64,000 bases of DNA from Pseudomonas sp. 10S4 (GTDB taxonomy: Bacteria > Pseudomonadota > Gammaproteobacteria > Pseudomonadales > Pseudomonadaceae), in the NCBI RefSeq assembly GCF_034344865.1, contig NZ_CP133774.1, positions 992,001 to 1,056,000 on the forward strand, read 5' to 3'. The first letter of the stretch is position 1. Each line of letters begins with the position of its first letter. The notes beneath the pieces are model-generated. The model was not told the origin of the DNA and searched no databases. It worked only from the letters and a program-made list of their open reading frames with translations. The position numbers were made by a program, and so were the translations under genes. Below, piece after piece: positions 1 to 10,027 of the stretch.

Positions 1-501
1 ACCGAGCTCGGTGCCGGCGCCCGTGACCGTTTCCGCGTCGATCACACCGGCTACATCTTCCAGCAGTTCAACTTGCTGCCGTTCCTCTCGGTGCGCGAGA
101 ACGCCGAGTTGCCCTGCCACTTCTCCAAGCTGCGCGCCGAACGGGCGAAACAGCGCCACGGCAGCGTCGATCAAGCGGCGGCCACCCTCCTCGCTCATTT
201 GGGCTTGAAGGATGAAAGCATCCTCAGCCGCCGCGCCGATTCGTTGTCCATCGGCCAGCAACAACGGGTCGCCGCCGCACGGGCGTTGATCGGTCAGCCG
301 GAACTGGTGATCGCCGACGAACCGACCTCGGCCCTGGATTACGACGCTCGCGAGAACTTCATTCGCTTGTTGTTCGCCGAATGCCGCGAAGCCGGGTCGA
401 GCCTGTTGTTCGTCAGCCACGACCAGAGCCTCGCGCCGCTGTTCGATCGCAACCTGTCGCTGGCCGAGCTTAATCGCGCCGCCACCCCGTTCGAGGTCTG
501 A
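1..501 (+). CDS. ABC transporter ATP-binding protein, 5' end cut by window
   Basis: The frame is open from base 1, so the N-terminus and Walker A lie outside the window. What remains shows the Q-loop region (YIFQQFNLLPF), a signature motif LSIGQQQRV (I instead of the second G of LSGGQ), Walker B ELVIADEP followed by the D-loop SALD, and the H-loop histidine in FVSHD. This places it with LolD/MacB-type ATPases that drive FtsX-like permeases. The next gene, one base downstream, is such a permease, followed by a DUF3299 gene. In P. aeruginosa the equivalent run (PA4063-PA4066, by memory) is Zur-regulated and linked to zinc; that role here is inference. The upstream DUF2796 partner is not in the window. 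Confidence 0.9.
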   Translation, partial: TELGAGARDRFRVDHTGYIFQQFNLLPFLSVRENAELPCHFSKLRAERAKQRHGSVDQAAATLLAHLGLKDESILSRRADSLSIGQQQRVAAARALIGQPELVIADEPTSALDYDARENFIRLLFAECREAGSSLLFVSHDQSLAPLFDRNLSLAELNRAATPFEV

Positions 502-502
502 G

Positions 503-1768
503 ATGTATTTGTTTCGTCTAGCCCTGGCCAGCCTGGCTAACCGCCGCTTCACCGCGATCCTCACCGCGTTCGCCATCGCCCTGTCGGTCTGCCTGCTTTT
601 AGCCGTTGAACGTGTGCGCACTGAAGCCAAGGCCAGTTTCGCCAGCACCATCAGCGGCACCGACCTGATCGTCGGCGCCCGCTCCGGTTCGGTGAACCTG
701 TTGCTGTACTCGGTGTTTCGCATCGGCAACGCCACCAACAACATCCGTTGGGACAGCTTCGAACACTTCGCCAACAACCCGAAAGTGAAGTGGGCGATCC
801 CGATGTCCCTCGGCGATTCCCATCGCGGTTATCGGGTAATGGGCACCACCGAGGCGTACTTCGAGCATTATCAGTACGGCCATCAGCAACACCTGGAACT
901 GGCCGACGGCCGCGCCTTTGCCACCGACCCGTTCGAAGTGGTTCTCGGCGCCGAAGTGGCGGATGCCTTGCACTACAAACTCGGCGACAAACTGGTGCTG
1001 GCCCACGGCGTGGCCGTGATCAGCCTGGTCAAGCACGACGACAAGCCATTCACCGTGGTCGGCATTCTCAAACGCACCGGCACCCCGGTGGACCGCACGT
1101 TGCACATTAGCCTCGGCGGGATGGAAGCGATCCATATCGACTGGCACAACGGCGTGCCCGCGCAGGGCAAAGGCCGGATCAGTGCCGACCAGGCGCGCAA
1201 CATGGACCTGACACCGCAAGCGATCACCGCGTTCATGCTCGGTCTCAACAGCAAGATTTCGACCTTCGCGGTCCAGCGTGAAATCAACGAATTCCTTGGC
1301 GAACCGATGCTGGCGATCCTGCCGGGCGTTGCATTGCAGGAGCTGTGGAGTTTGATGAGCACGGCGGAGAAAGCCCTGTTCGTGGTCTCGTTGTTTGTGG
1401 TGTTGACCGGGTTGATCGGCATGCTCACGGCGATTCTCACCAGCCTCAATGAACGGCGGCGCGAGATGGCGATTCTGCGTTCGGTGGGTGCACGGCCATG
1501 GCACATCGCAACGCTGTTGGTACTGGAGGCGTTTGCCCTGGCGTTGTCCGGAGTGATTGCCGGCGTGGCGTTGTTGTATGTGTGCATCGCGGCGGCGCAA
1601 GGTTATGTGCAGGCCAATTACGGCTTGTACTTGCCACTGTCATGGCCGAGCGAATATGAATGGACGTTGCTCGGTGGCATCCTGATCGCCGCGCTGCTGA
1701 TGGGCAGCGTGCCGGCCTGGCGTGCGTATCGCCAATCGTTGGCCGATGGCCTGTCGATCCGTTTATGA
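503..1768 (+). CDS. ABC transporter permease, FtsX/MacB-like
   Basis: 421-residue inner-membrane protein. One N-terminal membrane segment (about residues 17-38) is followed by a large periplasmic domain (about 40-285) and three C-terminal segments (about 290-315, 340-365, 385-405), the FtsX/MacB four-helix layout. The cytoplasmic turn NERRREMAILRSVGA is typical of the family. It starts one base after the stop of the ATPase gene and should form the transporter with it. These permeases usually do mechanical work on lipoproteins or periplasmic partners rather than moving a solute through a channel. The zinc connection comes only from the family context of the three-gene set. Confidence 0.9.
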   Translation: MYLFRLALASLANRRFTAILTAFAIALSVCLLLAVERVRTEAKASFASTISGTDLIVGARSGSVNLLLYSVFRIGNATNNIRWDSFEHFANNPKVKWAIPMSLGDSHRGYRVMGTTEAYFEHYQYGHQQHLELADGRAFATDPFEVVLGAEVADALHYKLGDKLVLAHGVAVISLVKHDDKPFTVVGILKRTGTPVDRTLHISLGGMEAIHIDWHNGVPAQGKGRISADQARNMDLTPQAITAFMLGLNSKISTFAVQREINEFLGEPMLAILPGVALQELWSLMSTAEKALFVVSLFVVLTGLIGMLTAILTSLNERRREMAILRSVGARPWHIATLLVLEAFALALSGVIAGVALLYVCIAAAQGYVQANYGLYLPLSWPSEYEWTLLGGILIAALLMGSVPAWRAYRQSLADGLSIRL

Positions 1769-1779
1769 GGACGTTAAAG

Positions 1780-2292
1780 ATGCCCCGCGCTCTGTTCGCG
1801 CTGTTGATGCTGGTCGCCCTGCCGCTGTGGGCGGCCGAGCCGAAGGATTTGACCTGGCAGGAAATGATCCCGCCGGACGCCCCGGCGGAAGTGCCGAACA
1901 TGACGCCGCTGCATGATCTGTCACAGATGAGCAGCGCGCTTGAATCGGCCCCGGCCGCCAAGCAGGATTTGCCCAATGCGCCGGTGGTGAAAAGCCTCGA
2001 TGGCAAGAAGATCCGACTGCCGGGTTATATCGTGCCGCTGGAAGTGAGCGAAGAAGGTCGCACCACGGAGTTCTTGCTGGTGCCGTATTTCGGCGCCTGC
2101 ATCCACGTGCCGCCACCGCCGTCGAACCAGATCGTGCATGTGAAAAGCGAGGTCGGTGTGAAGCTCGATGAGCTGTATCAGCCGTACTGGATCGAAGGTT
2201 CTTTGCAGGTAAAGGCGTCCAGCAGCGAATTGGCGGATGCCGGGTATCAGATGAATGCCGACAAGATTTATGTGTATGAATTGCCGGAGTGA
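1780..2292 (+). CDS. DUF3299 periplasmic protein
   Basis: 170 residues with a signal peptide (MPRALFALLMLVALPLWA) cleaved before AEPKD. The hallmark is the motif GACIHVPPPPSNQ near residue 105-117, which carries a Cys and a His in a proline-rich loop, as in DUF3299 proteins. The start at 1780 is preferred because GAGGA lies 8 bases upstream. An in-frame ATG at 1765 overlaps the permease stop and cannot be excluded. It is the last gene of the ABC operon and is followed by a REPIN. Its biochemical role is unknown. In related operons it is co-regulated with zinc-starvation genes. Confidence 0.85.
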   Translation: MPRALFALLMLVALPLWAAEPKDLTWQEMIPPDAPAEVPNMTPLHDLSQMSSALESAPAAKQDLPNAPVVKSLDGKKIRLPGYIVPLEVSEEGRTTEFLLVPYFGACIHVPPPPSNQIVHVKSEVGVKLDELYQPYWIEGSLQVKASSSELADAGYQMNADKIYVYELPE

Positions 2293-2324
2293 ATCCGGTA
2301 GTCATGTTGTGTTGGATAGATAGC

Positions 2325-2402
2325 CATCGCGAGCAAGCTCGCTCCCACATTGGATCTGTGCATAGACACAAATCCCCTGTGGGAGCGAGCTTGCTCGCGA
2401 TG
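2325..2402. repeat. REPIN (inverted pair of REP sequences)
   Basis: Left arm catcgcgagcaagctcgctc and right arm ending gagcgagcttgctcgcgatg are inverted copies, each itself palindromic, separated by about 30 bases. This one has the gagcgagc variant of the arm. It sits after the DUF3299 gene. Confidence 0.85.
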
Positions 2403-2446
2403 AGACCCTCAAAGGTTCCACGAAAACTGGACCCATCACTGTTTCA

Positions 2447-2460
2447 TTGAGCTGAATCAA
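2447..2460. promoter_or_regulatory. ANR/FNR box upstream of ompW/oprG
   Basis: ttgagctgaatcaa matches TTGAT-N4-ATCAA at 9 of 10 positions. The centre is at 2453.5. A -10-like TACCAT at 2483-2488 would start RNA near 2495, putting the box at about -41.5, the class II activator position. The P. aeruginosa homologue oprG is known to be ANR-dependent. The start site itself is inferred. Confidence 0.6.
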
Positions 2461-2525
2461 AAGACCGTATCAGATGGCTCTTTACCATTGGACATCGAAC
2501 ATTTTCAACGTCCTTTGGAGCCCCC

Positions 2526-3224
2526 ATGAACAAGTCCTTGCTCAGCGCTTCGCTGTTTGCCCTCGCGCTCGCAGCCCCGCTCGCCCACGCCTTCGACGCT
2601 GGCGACATCATCGTTCGCGCCGGTGCAATCACCGTCAACCCGAAAGCCAGCAGCTCCAGCGTCAAGGTCGATCAAGGCCCATTGGCCGGCACCAACCTGG
2701 GTGGCAAAGCCACCATGGACAGCGACACACAGTTGGGCCTGAACTTCGCGTACATGGTCACCAACAATGTCGGTATCGAGCTGCTCGCCGCCTCGCCGTT
2801 CGAGCATGACGTGAACCTCAAAGGCACCGGCCTGGGCGCGGCCAACGGCAAGCTCGGCACCCTCAAACACCTGCCACCGACCCTGAGCGTTGTTTACTAC
2901 CCGCTCGACAACAAGTCTGCCTTCCAGCCGTATGTGGGCGCGGGTATCAACTACACCTGGATCTACGACGAGAAGCTCAGCAACGAAGCGCAAGCCAACG
3001 GGTTCAGCAACTTCAAGGCTAAAAACTCCTGGGGCATGGCGTTCCAGGTCGGGGCTGACTACATGCTCACCGACAACATCATGCTCAACGCCCAGATGCG
3101 CTACATCGACATCAACACCCGTGCGACCGTGGAAAACGACGCCGTGGCGCCAGGCACTCGGGCCAAGGTCAATGTGGATGTGGACCCGTTCGTGTACATG
3201 GTTGGCCTGGGCTACAAGTTCTAA
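2526..3224 (+). CDS. ompW: OmpW/OprG family outer-membrane protein
   Basis: 232 residues. A signal peptide ends in PLAHA, cut before FDAGDIIVRAG, the usual start of mature OmpW proteins. The rest alternates as for an eight-stranded beta barrel and ends in the aromatic GLGYKF that BAM recognises. Family members are small barrels that let hydrophobic molecules enter laterally. Gene order around it (ABC operon before, two epimerase-type genes after) matches P. aeruginosa oprG (PA4067 as I recall). An ANR-like box 66 bases upstream suggests induction at low oxygen. The ATG is preceded by GGAG about 9 bases upstream. Confidence 0.92.
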   Translation: MNKSLLSASLFALALAAPLAHAFDAGDIIVRAGAITVNPKASSSSVKVDQGPLAGTNLGGKATMDSDTQLGLNFAYMVTNNVGIELLAASPFEHDVNLKGTGLGAANGKLGTLKHLPPTLSVVYYPLDNKSAFQPYVGAGINYTWIYDEKLSNEAQANGFSNFKAKNSWGMAFQVGADYMLTDNIMLNAQMRYIDINTRATVENDAVAPGTRAKVNVDVDPFVYMVGLGYKF

Positions 3225-3251
3225 ACCCCGATTTGTGGTGAAAGCTAAGAC

Positions 3252-3345
3252 TGTGGCGAGGGGGCTTGCCCCCGTTTGACTGCGCAGCAGTCACCATCAG
3301 TTTTGGGGCCGCTTCGCAGCCCAACGGGGCAAGCCCCTCGCCACA
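3252..3345. repeat. REP pair, 'tgtggcgagggggcttgccccc' family
   Basis: The left end tgtggcgagggggcttgccc and the right end gggcaagcccctcgccaca are inverted copies with about 55 bases between them, including tgcgcagca and gcttcgcagc segments. It belongs to a different family from the gcgagcaagc repeats. Confidence 0.8.
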
Positions 3346-3382
3346 AGTTCATCGCCTGCCAAGGCGGTGATGTTCGAGCAAT

Positions 3383-3412
3383 AAAAAAGGCGCCTCAACA
3401 GGCGCCTTTTTC
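3383..3412. terminator. Bidirectional intrinsic terminator (ompW / epimerase)
   Basis: The stem aaggcgcc / ggcgcctt with loop tcaaca is flanked by six A's on the left and T's on the right, so it can stop transcription from both convergent genes. Confidence 0.85.
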
Positions 3413-3427
3413 ATGGCCGCGAAAAAC

Positions 3428-4357
3428 TTAGCGACCCAACAACCGTGCCAAGCCAACGCTCATCGGGGTCTGCGCTGGATAAGTAAACCGCTCCAACAAA
3501 CGCCGGTTGTTCGCCCGCGAGTGACGGATGTCACCAGAACGCGCCGGACCATAACTTACCGGCGGCAACTCACCGACCACCTGGCCAAGCGCTTCCAGCA
3601 TCTGCTTGAGCGTGGTGGCCTGATTCCAGCCGACGTTGACCGCGCCAACTTCGATCTGTGGTTTCTCGATCGCCTGCACCAGCAAATCGACCAGATCTTC
3701 AACGTAGACAAAATCCCGCGTCTGCTCGCCATCACCGAACACGGTGATCGGCAGGCCTTTCTGCGCACGCTCGCTGAAAATGCTGATCACCCCGGAATAC
3801 GGCGAGGACGGGTCCTGGCGTGGGCCGAAGATGTTGAAGAAGCGGAACACTACCGGCTCCAGGCCATGCTGGCGGCGGTAGAAATCGAAGTAGTACTCGC
3901 CAGCCAATTTGTCCGAGGCGTACGGCGTCAGCGGCGCCTTAGCGGTGTCTTCGTCAATCGACTCACCTTCGCCGTTGTTGCCGTAAACCGCCGCGCTGGA
4001 GGCAAACAACACCCGTTTTACGCCGGCCTGACGCATGGCCTCGCAGACATTCAGGGTGCCGATGAAATTGCTCTGGTGAGTCTTCACCGGATCGTCCACC
4101 GACGCCTGCACCGAGGCCACGGCGGCCAAGTGCGCGACAGCACTGCAACCGATCATCGAGCGGGCGACCAATGCTGCGTCGGCGACGTCGCCAACAATCA
4201 GTTCGACCTTGGGGTTGTCCAGCGGCAGGTTAGTGCGTTTGCCGGTGGACAGGTCATCGAGAATCCGCACCGAATGGCCTTGGGCAAGCAAGGCATCAGT
4301 GAGGTGCGAACCAATGAAACCGGCGCCGCCGGTGATTAAAACAGGGCCGTCAGCCAT
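3428..4357 (-). CDS. NAD-dependent epimerase/dehydratase (SDR, GalE-like)
   Basis: 309 residues. The N-terminal Rossmann motif is TGGAGFIGSHL (residues 8-18), and the catalytic YxxxK is YASDK. The motif RFFNIFGPRQDPSSPYSGV is typical of UDP-sugar epimerases/dehydratases of the extended SDR family. Substrate is not determinable. Candidates are UDP-glucose or UDP-GlcNAc type sugars for surface polysaccharide. Its start overlaps the 3' end of the next upstream RmlD-like gene by 8 bases, so the two are probably cotranscribed. The same pair follows oprG in P. aeruginosa (PA4068-PA4069, by memory). Confidence 0.88.
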   Translation of the reverse strand: MADGPVLITGGAGFIGSHLTDALLAQGHSVRILDDLSTGKRTNLPLDNPKVELIVGDVADAALVARSMIGCSAVAHLAAVASVQASVDDPVKTHQSNFIGTLNVCEAMRQAGVKRVLFASSAAVYGNNGEGESIDEDTAKAPLTPYASDKLAGEYYFDFYRRQHGLEPVVFRFFNIFGPRQDPSSPYSGVISIFSERAQKGLPITVFGDGEQTRDFVYVEDLVDLLVQAIEKPQIEVGAVNVGWNQATTLKQMLEALGQVVGELPPVSYGPARSGDIRHSRANNRRLLERFTYPAQTPMSVGLARLLGR

Positions 4358-5233
4358 GGCGATAAAACCTATCCAGTAAGCCCGGGAGCGCCGCGCGCCA
4401 GGCGCGGGGCTTGATCCCGAAGGTGTGCAGAATTTTCTTGCAGGCCAGCACCGCGTGTTGCGGTTCTTCGGCAGCGTCGGGCCGCGCAGCGTGTGCCTGG
4501 GCGGTCGGCGCTTCGATGGCCAGTTCGTGCAGGTTGCGTGCTTCGGTGATGATCGCCTGCCCTAATGCCAGCGGCGTGGTCGCCTCATGTCCGGCGTAAT
4601 GATAGGTGCCCCACAGCGGCGCTGCACAATCGAGTTGCTTGAGCACTGAAATGATCACCCGAGCCGCATCGTCCACCGGCGTCGGATTACCCCGGCGATC
4701 GTCGGCCATCAGCAGCTCTTCAGGCGTCTCGGCCCGGGCGAGGAAACGCCCGAGGGTGCCGTCGGGGCTGTCGTCGAGCAGCCAGCCGAAGCGCAACAAC
4801 ACGTGTTGCGGGCAAGTGGCACGCACGCTTTGCTCGATCCGCCACAAGGCCTGACCGCGCAGGCCCAGGGGCACCGGCTCGTCTTTTTCGCTGTAGGCCG
4901 TGGCCCGCGAGCCGTCAAACACTCGATAGCTCGAAGGCTGCAGCAGCACGATGTTGTGGTGCTGGCACAGTTCGGCCAGGCGCTCGACCGCGCGTTCTTG
5001 CCCGGCCAGACGCTGTTCACTGACCGTCTCCGCCTGGAACCAGTCGAAATAGTAGGCGAGATTGATCAGCGCGTCCGGGCGGGTGTCGTCGAGCAGTTGC
5101 GTCAGGCTCGCGGCATCCCAGCCGTCTTGTGGTGGGCGGGGGCGAGGAAACCGATGTCTTCCTCCGCACCGAGGCGAATCAGCGCCTGCCCAAGGGCATT
5201 TCCGCCGCCCAGTAACATAAGGCGCATTCGCAT
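4350..5233 (-). CDS. RmlD-like NAD(P)-binding sugar-nucleotide protein, frameshifted
   Basis: Translation from ATG 5233 begins MRMRLMLLGGGNALGQAL, a Rossmann start. The frame breaks at a run of five G's on the + strand (5138-5142). Adding one base there restores an open frame reading PRPPQDGWDAASL and on through FDGSRATAYSEKDEP to the stop at 4350, about 294 residues. The family resembles RmlD/SDR proteins: short C-terminal substrate part and a YSEKDEP-like segment. The single missing base in a homopolymer is most likely a sequencing error, but a real frameshift cannot be excluded. ATG 5227 is an alternative start. It overlaps the downstream epimerase gene by 8 bases. Confidence 0.75.
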
Positions 5234-5385
5234 AGAGTCAGCAGGCCCAGTCTGATTGGAACGATGGCTGTATCGACAGCGCCGGCAGGCGATGTCGTCG
5301 ATAGTTGCCGGAATCGTTGCATTTTGCGGGTTTAGTGCGCAACCGTCATCCGTAAAGTGTAGATCGCCGGAATTCGCTGCGCCTC

Positions 5386-5518
5386 TGTGGCGAGGGGGTT
5401 TGCCCCCGCTGGGCTGCGAAGCGGCCCCAAAAACAGGCAACCGCATTTTATCTGACGCGCCGCGTCGGCAGATTTTACGACTGCTGCGCAGCCGAGCGGG
5501 GCAAGCCCCCTCGCCACA
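5386..5518. repeat. REP pair, 'tgtggcgaggggg' family
   Basis: tgtggcgagggggtttgccc at the left and gggcaagccccctcgccaca at the right are inverted copies. The centre has a second inverted pair (ctgcgaagcggc and gctgcgcagc). It fills the 345-base gap between the RmlD-like gene and the helicase gene, where no gene is seen. Confidence 0.8.
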
Positions 5519-5578
5519 GGGATACCGGTCGGCTCCCAAGACTTGCATCTTCCCCACCCCGCCCGCATAAATTACTGC

Positions 5579-8500
5579 ATGAACCTGCCCATCCCCGCAG
5601 ACAGTGCCCTGGCTGGCTTTCACCCTGCCGTCAGTGCCTGGTTCAGCAAGACCTTCCCGACGGTCACCGCCGCCCAGGCTCGGGCGTGGCCGTTGATTCG
5701 CCAACGCCGTTCGACCTTGATCGCTGCGCCCACCGGTTCCGGCAAAACCCTGACCGCGTTCCTCGCCGTGCTCGACGATCTGGTTCACCAAGGGCTAGAG
5801 AACAACGGCAAGCTGCCGGACCAAACCCTGGTGGTCTACGTTTCGCCGCTCAAGGCGCTGTCCAACGACATACAGATCAACCTGCAAAACCCGCTGGCCG
5901 GCATCACCGAGCAATTGCGCGTGATGGGCCTGCCCCAATTGCAGATCAACACCGCCGTGCGTACCGGCGACACCCCGCAAAAAGATCGCTCGGCGATGCG
6001 CAAGACCGCGCCGCACATTCTGGTGACCACCCCGGAATCCCTTTACGTGCTGCTCGGTTCCGATTCCGGCCGAAAAATGCTCGGCACCACGCGCACGGTC
6101 ATCGTCGACGAAATCCACGCCATCGCCGCGAGTAAACGCGGCAGCCACTTGGCGCTGAGCCTGGAGCGCTTGCAGGCGCTCTGCCCGCAACCACTGATGC
6201 GTATCGGCCTGTCTGCCACGCAAAAACCCATCGAAGCGGTCTCGCGCTTTCTCGTCGGCCGCGACCGGCCCTGCGAAATCATCGACATCGGCCACGCCCG
6301 CCCAAGGGACCTGGGCATCGAAGTGCCGCCAGTGCCGCTCTCGGCAGTGATGGCCAACGATGTTTGGGAATTGGTTTACGACCGTCTCGCCACCCTCGCT
6401 CGTGAACACCGCACCACGCTGATTTTCGTCAACACCCGGCGCCTGGCCGAACGCCTGAGCCGGCACTTGAGCGAACGTTTGGGCAAGGACGCCGTGGCCG
6501 CGCACCACGGCAGCCTGGCCAAGGAGTTTCGCCTCGACGCCGAACAACGGCTCAAACGCGGCGAGCTGCAAGTGCTGATCGCCACGGCCTCGTTGGAGTT
6601 GGGGATTGATATCGGCGATGTCGATCTGGTCTGTCAGATCGCCTCGCCGCGTTCGATTGCAGGCTTTCTGCAACGGGTCGGTCGATCCGGGCACCAGGTC
6701 GGCGGCACGCCCAAGGGCCGGTTGTTCGCCACTACCCGCGATGACTTGATCGCGTGCGCCGCGCTGCTCGACGGCAGCGCGCCGGGGCGAACTCGACACG
6801 TTGCTGATCCCCGTGGCGCCGCTGGACGTGCTGGCGCAGCAGATCATCGCCGAGGTCAGTTGCCAGGAATGGCAGGAGCAGCCGCTGCTGGAAATGTTCC
6901 GCCATGCCTCGCCCTACGCCAACCTCGACGAAAAACACTATCAAGCGCTGCTGCAGATGCTTGCCGAGGGCTACAACGGTCGCCAGGGCATCCGTAGCGC
7001 TTATCTGCATCGCGACGCCGTGAGCCGCACCCTGCGCGGTCGCCGTGGCGCCAAACTGACCGCCGTCACCAGTGGCGGGACGATTCCGGACAACGCCGAC
7101 TACAGCGTGCTGCTGGAGCCCCAAGGGCTGAACATCGGCAGTGTCAACGAAGACTTCGCGGTGGAAAGTATCGCCGGCGACGTCTTCCAACTCGGCAACA
7201 CGTCCTATCGAATCCTGCGGGTGGAAACCGGCAAGGTCCGGGTCGAAGACGCCCAAGGCCAGCCGCCGACGATTCCGTTCTGGCTCGGAGAAGCGCCGGG
7301 GCGCAGCGCGGAGTTGTCGTTTGCCGTGGCGCGCCTGCAAGCGCAACTCGATGAACTGCTCGGCGCCACCCCCGGCAATTTGCAACCAGCGCTCGACTGG
7401 CTGACCGAAATCCTCGGCCTGAACCTGGCCAGCGCCGATCAACTGGTGGATTACCTCGCTCGCGCACGCCTGACGTTGGGCGCCCTGCCGTCTCAGGACA
7501 CGCTGCTGATGGAGCGGTTTTTCGACGAGTCCGGCGGCACCCAACTGATCATCCACACCCCGTTTGGCAGCCGAATCAACCGCGCCTGGGGCCTGGCCCT
7601 GCGCAAGCGTTTTTGCCGCACCTTCAACTTTGAATTGCAGGCTGCCGCCAGTGAAGACGCCATCGTCCTGTCGCTGTCCACCAGCCACAGCTTTGAACTT
7701 GATGACGTCTGGCGCTACCTGCACAGCAACAGCGCCGAGCACCTCCTGATTCAAGCGGTGCTCGAGGCGCCGTTGTTCGGCGTGCGCTGGCGCTGGAATG
7801 CCGGGGTGGCGTTGGCGCTGCCGCGTTATAGCGGCGGACGCAAAGTCCCGCCGCAGATCCAGCGGATGAAAAGCGAAGACCTGATCGCCAACGTGTTTCC
7901 CGATCAGATCGCTTGCGTCGAAAATCTTGCGGGCGAACGGGAGATTCCCGACCATCCGCTGGTGGAACAAACCCTCGACGATTGCCTGCACGAAGCCATG
8001 GACGCAGGCTGGCTGACACTGTTACGGCGTATGGAACGGGGCGAAATCCGCCTGATCAGCCGCGATTTGCCGGCGCCCTCGCCGCTAGCGGCAGAAATTC
8101 TCAGCGCCCGACCCTACACCTTTCTCGACGATGCGCCGCTGGAGGAACGCCGCACCCAAGCGGTGCTCAACCGGCGCTGGAGCGACCCGCAATCCACCGA
8201 TGACCTCGGCGCACTGGATGCCGAAGCGATTCAAGCCGTACGCGATGAAGCCTGGCCAGCGCCCACTGGCATCGATGAAATGCATGAGGCGTTGATGAGC
8301 CTGGCGTGCATCAGCGATGCCGAAGCTAAAGCCAACCCTCATTGGCTCGATTGGCTGAATGCCCTGGCCGACAGTGGCCGCGCCAGCCGTTTGCAGATCA
8401 ATGCCGGGCAATCGTTGTGGTTGGCGCTGGAGCGGTTGACCTGCCTGCGGGCGATTTATCCACAGGCGATTTTGCTGCCGCCGCTGGAAGCGTTGCCCGG

Positions 8501-9892
8501 TTTCGATGAAGTCTGGGAAACCGATGAAGCGGTGCTGGAAGTGATCCGTGCGCGGCTCAGTGCGTTTGGGCCGTTACCGCTGAACGCGATTGCCGAACCG
8601 CTGGGCTTACCGGCGACTCAGGTCACTCAAGCCCTGGCGCAACTGGAGCGCGAAGGCTATGTGCTGCGCGGGCAATTCAGCCCCGGCGCCGACATTGAGG
8701 AATGGTGCGAACGGCATCTGCTGGCGCGGATTCATCGCTACACGGTCAAGCGGCTGCGCCGGGAAATCGAGCCGGTGGCGTTGCAGGATTTCATGCGATT
8801 TCTGTTCGACTGGCAGCATTTGTCCAGCGCTACACAAGGTCAGGGCAATGCAGTGTTGCCGGCGATCATTGGTCAATTCGAAGGCTACCCCGCTGCCGCT
8901 TCAGCCTGGGACAGCGACATTCTGCCGGCGCGGCTCAAGGACTATTCGGCGAGTTGGCTGGATGACCTGTGCCGCAGCGGCAAACTGGTGTGGACACGCC
9001 TGACCGCCCGCAACAAGAGCGCCAGCACGGCGCTGCGCAGTACGCCGATTCTGCTGTTGCCGCGCAGTCAGGTCGGGTTGTGGAGCGGGCTGACCGAACA
9101 GACGCCGATCAGCGAGTTATCACCCAAAACGCAAAAGGTCTTCGAGGCGCTGAGCCAGCACGGCGCATTGTTTTTCGATGAGCTGATTCATGAAGCGCAC
9201 CTGCTGCGCACCGAGCTGGAAATCGCCTTGCAGGAACTGGTGGGCGCCGGATTGGTGAATGCCGACAGCTTCGCCGGGCTGCGGGCACTGATCACCCCCG
9301 CGAGCAAACGCCAGCAACGCAGCAGCCGACGTGGGCGCGGAGCGTTTGTCGGCGGCATGGACGATGCCGGGCGCTGGGCCTTGTTGCGACGCGGGCCGCC
9401 GGCGCCGGTTGTGGATAACAAACGCCCGGCGCCGACACCCGCCGATACGCTGGAACATATCGCCATGACCTTGCTCCGGCGCTACGGCGTGGTGTTCTGG
9501 CGCTTGCTTGAGCGTGAGGCGGACTGGTTGCCGAGCTGGCGCGAATTGCTGCGCACCTTCCATCGGCTGGAAGCTCGCGGGGAGATTCGTGGCGGGCGGT
9601 TTGTCAGTGGTTTGGCGGGGGAACAGTTTGCATTGCCCGAGGCGATTCCGTTGTTGCGCGAAGTTCGGCGTCGGCCCCATGACGGGAGTTTGATAGCGGT
9701 GTGCGGGGTTGATCCGTTGAACCTTGCAGGGACGTTGCTGCCGGGAGTGAAAGTGCCGGCGCTGGCGAGTAATCGGTTGGTGTATCGAGATGGGTTGCCG
9801 GTGGCAGCGGAGATTGCCGGCAAGCAGGTTTTTGGTTGGAGCTGGAGCAGCAGGCATCTGCCGAATTACATAGCAAACTCATCCGACATTGA
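5579..9892 (+). CDS. lhr: Lhr-type ATP-dependent DNA helicase, two frame breaks
   Basis: A protein of about 1437 residues if two breaks are bridged. Superfamily 2 motifs: [36 protein letters not shown], then the winged-helix and Lhr C-terminal domain. Break 1 lies near 6776-6788, between [13 protein letters not shown] and [15 protein letters not shown] (two bases missing or one extra). Break 2 is a run of five T's at 9829-9833. With a sixth T the end reads [15 protein letters not shown] and stops at 9892. Without it the frame runs through a REPIN to 10034. ATG 5579 is chosen because the downstream sequence is conserved from MNLPIPAD. Lhr proteins are 3'-5' DNA-repair helicases. Confidence 0.85.
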
Positions 9893-9911
9893 GGTTGGCT
9901 GGGCAGGCCTC

Positions 9912-10005
9912 TTCGCGAGCAAGCCCGCTCCCACAGGGGATGTGTGTCGGTTACAAAGCTTCGGTCCGACATCGATCCACTGTGGGAGCGGGCTTGCTCG
10001 CGAAG
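9912..10005. repeat. REPIN, gcgagcaagcccgctccc family
   Basis: Inverted ends ttcgcgagcaagcccgctcc and ggagcgggcttgctcgcgaa, about 40 bases apart, lie between the convergent helicase and MscS genes. The frameshifted helicase frame reads through it. Confidence 0.85.
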
Positions 10006-10027
10006 GGGCCATCAGCACCAACCCACA

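Noticed and set aside
3413..4339. 308-residue open frame on the + strand opposite the epimerase
   Set aside because: Epimerase on the minus strand has full Rossmann and YxxxK motifs.
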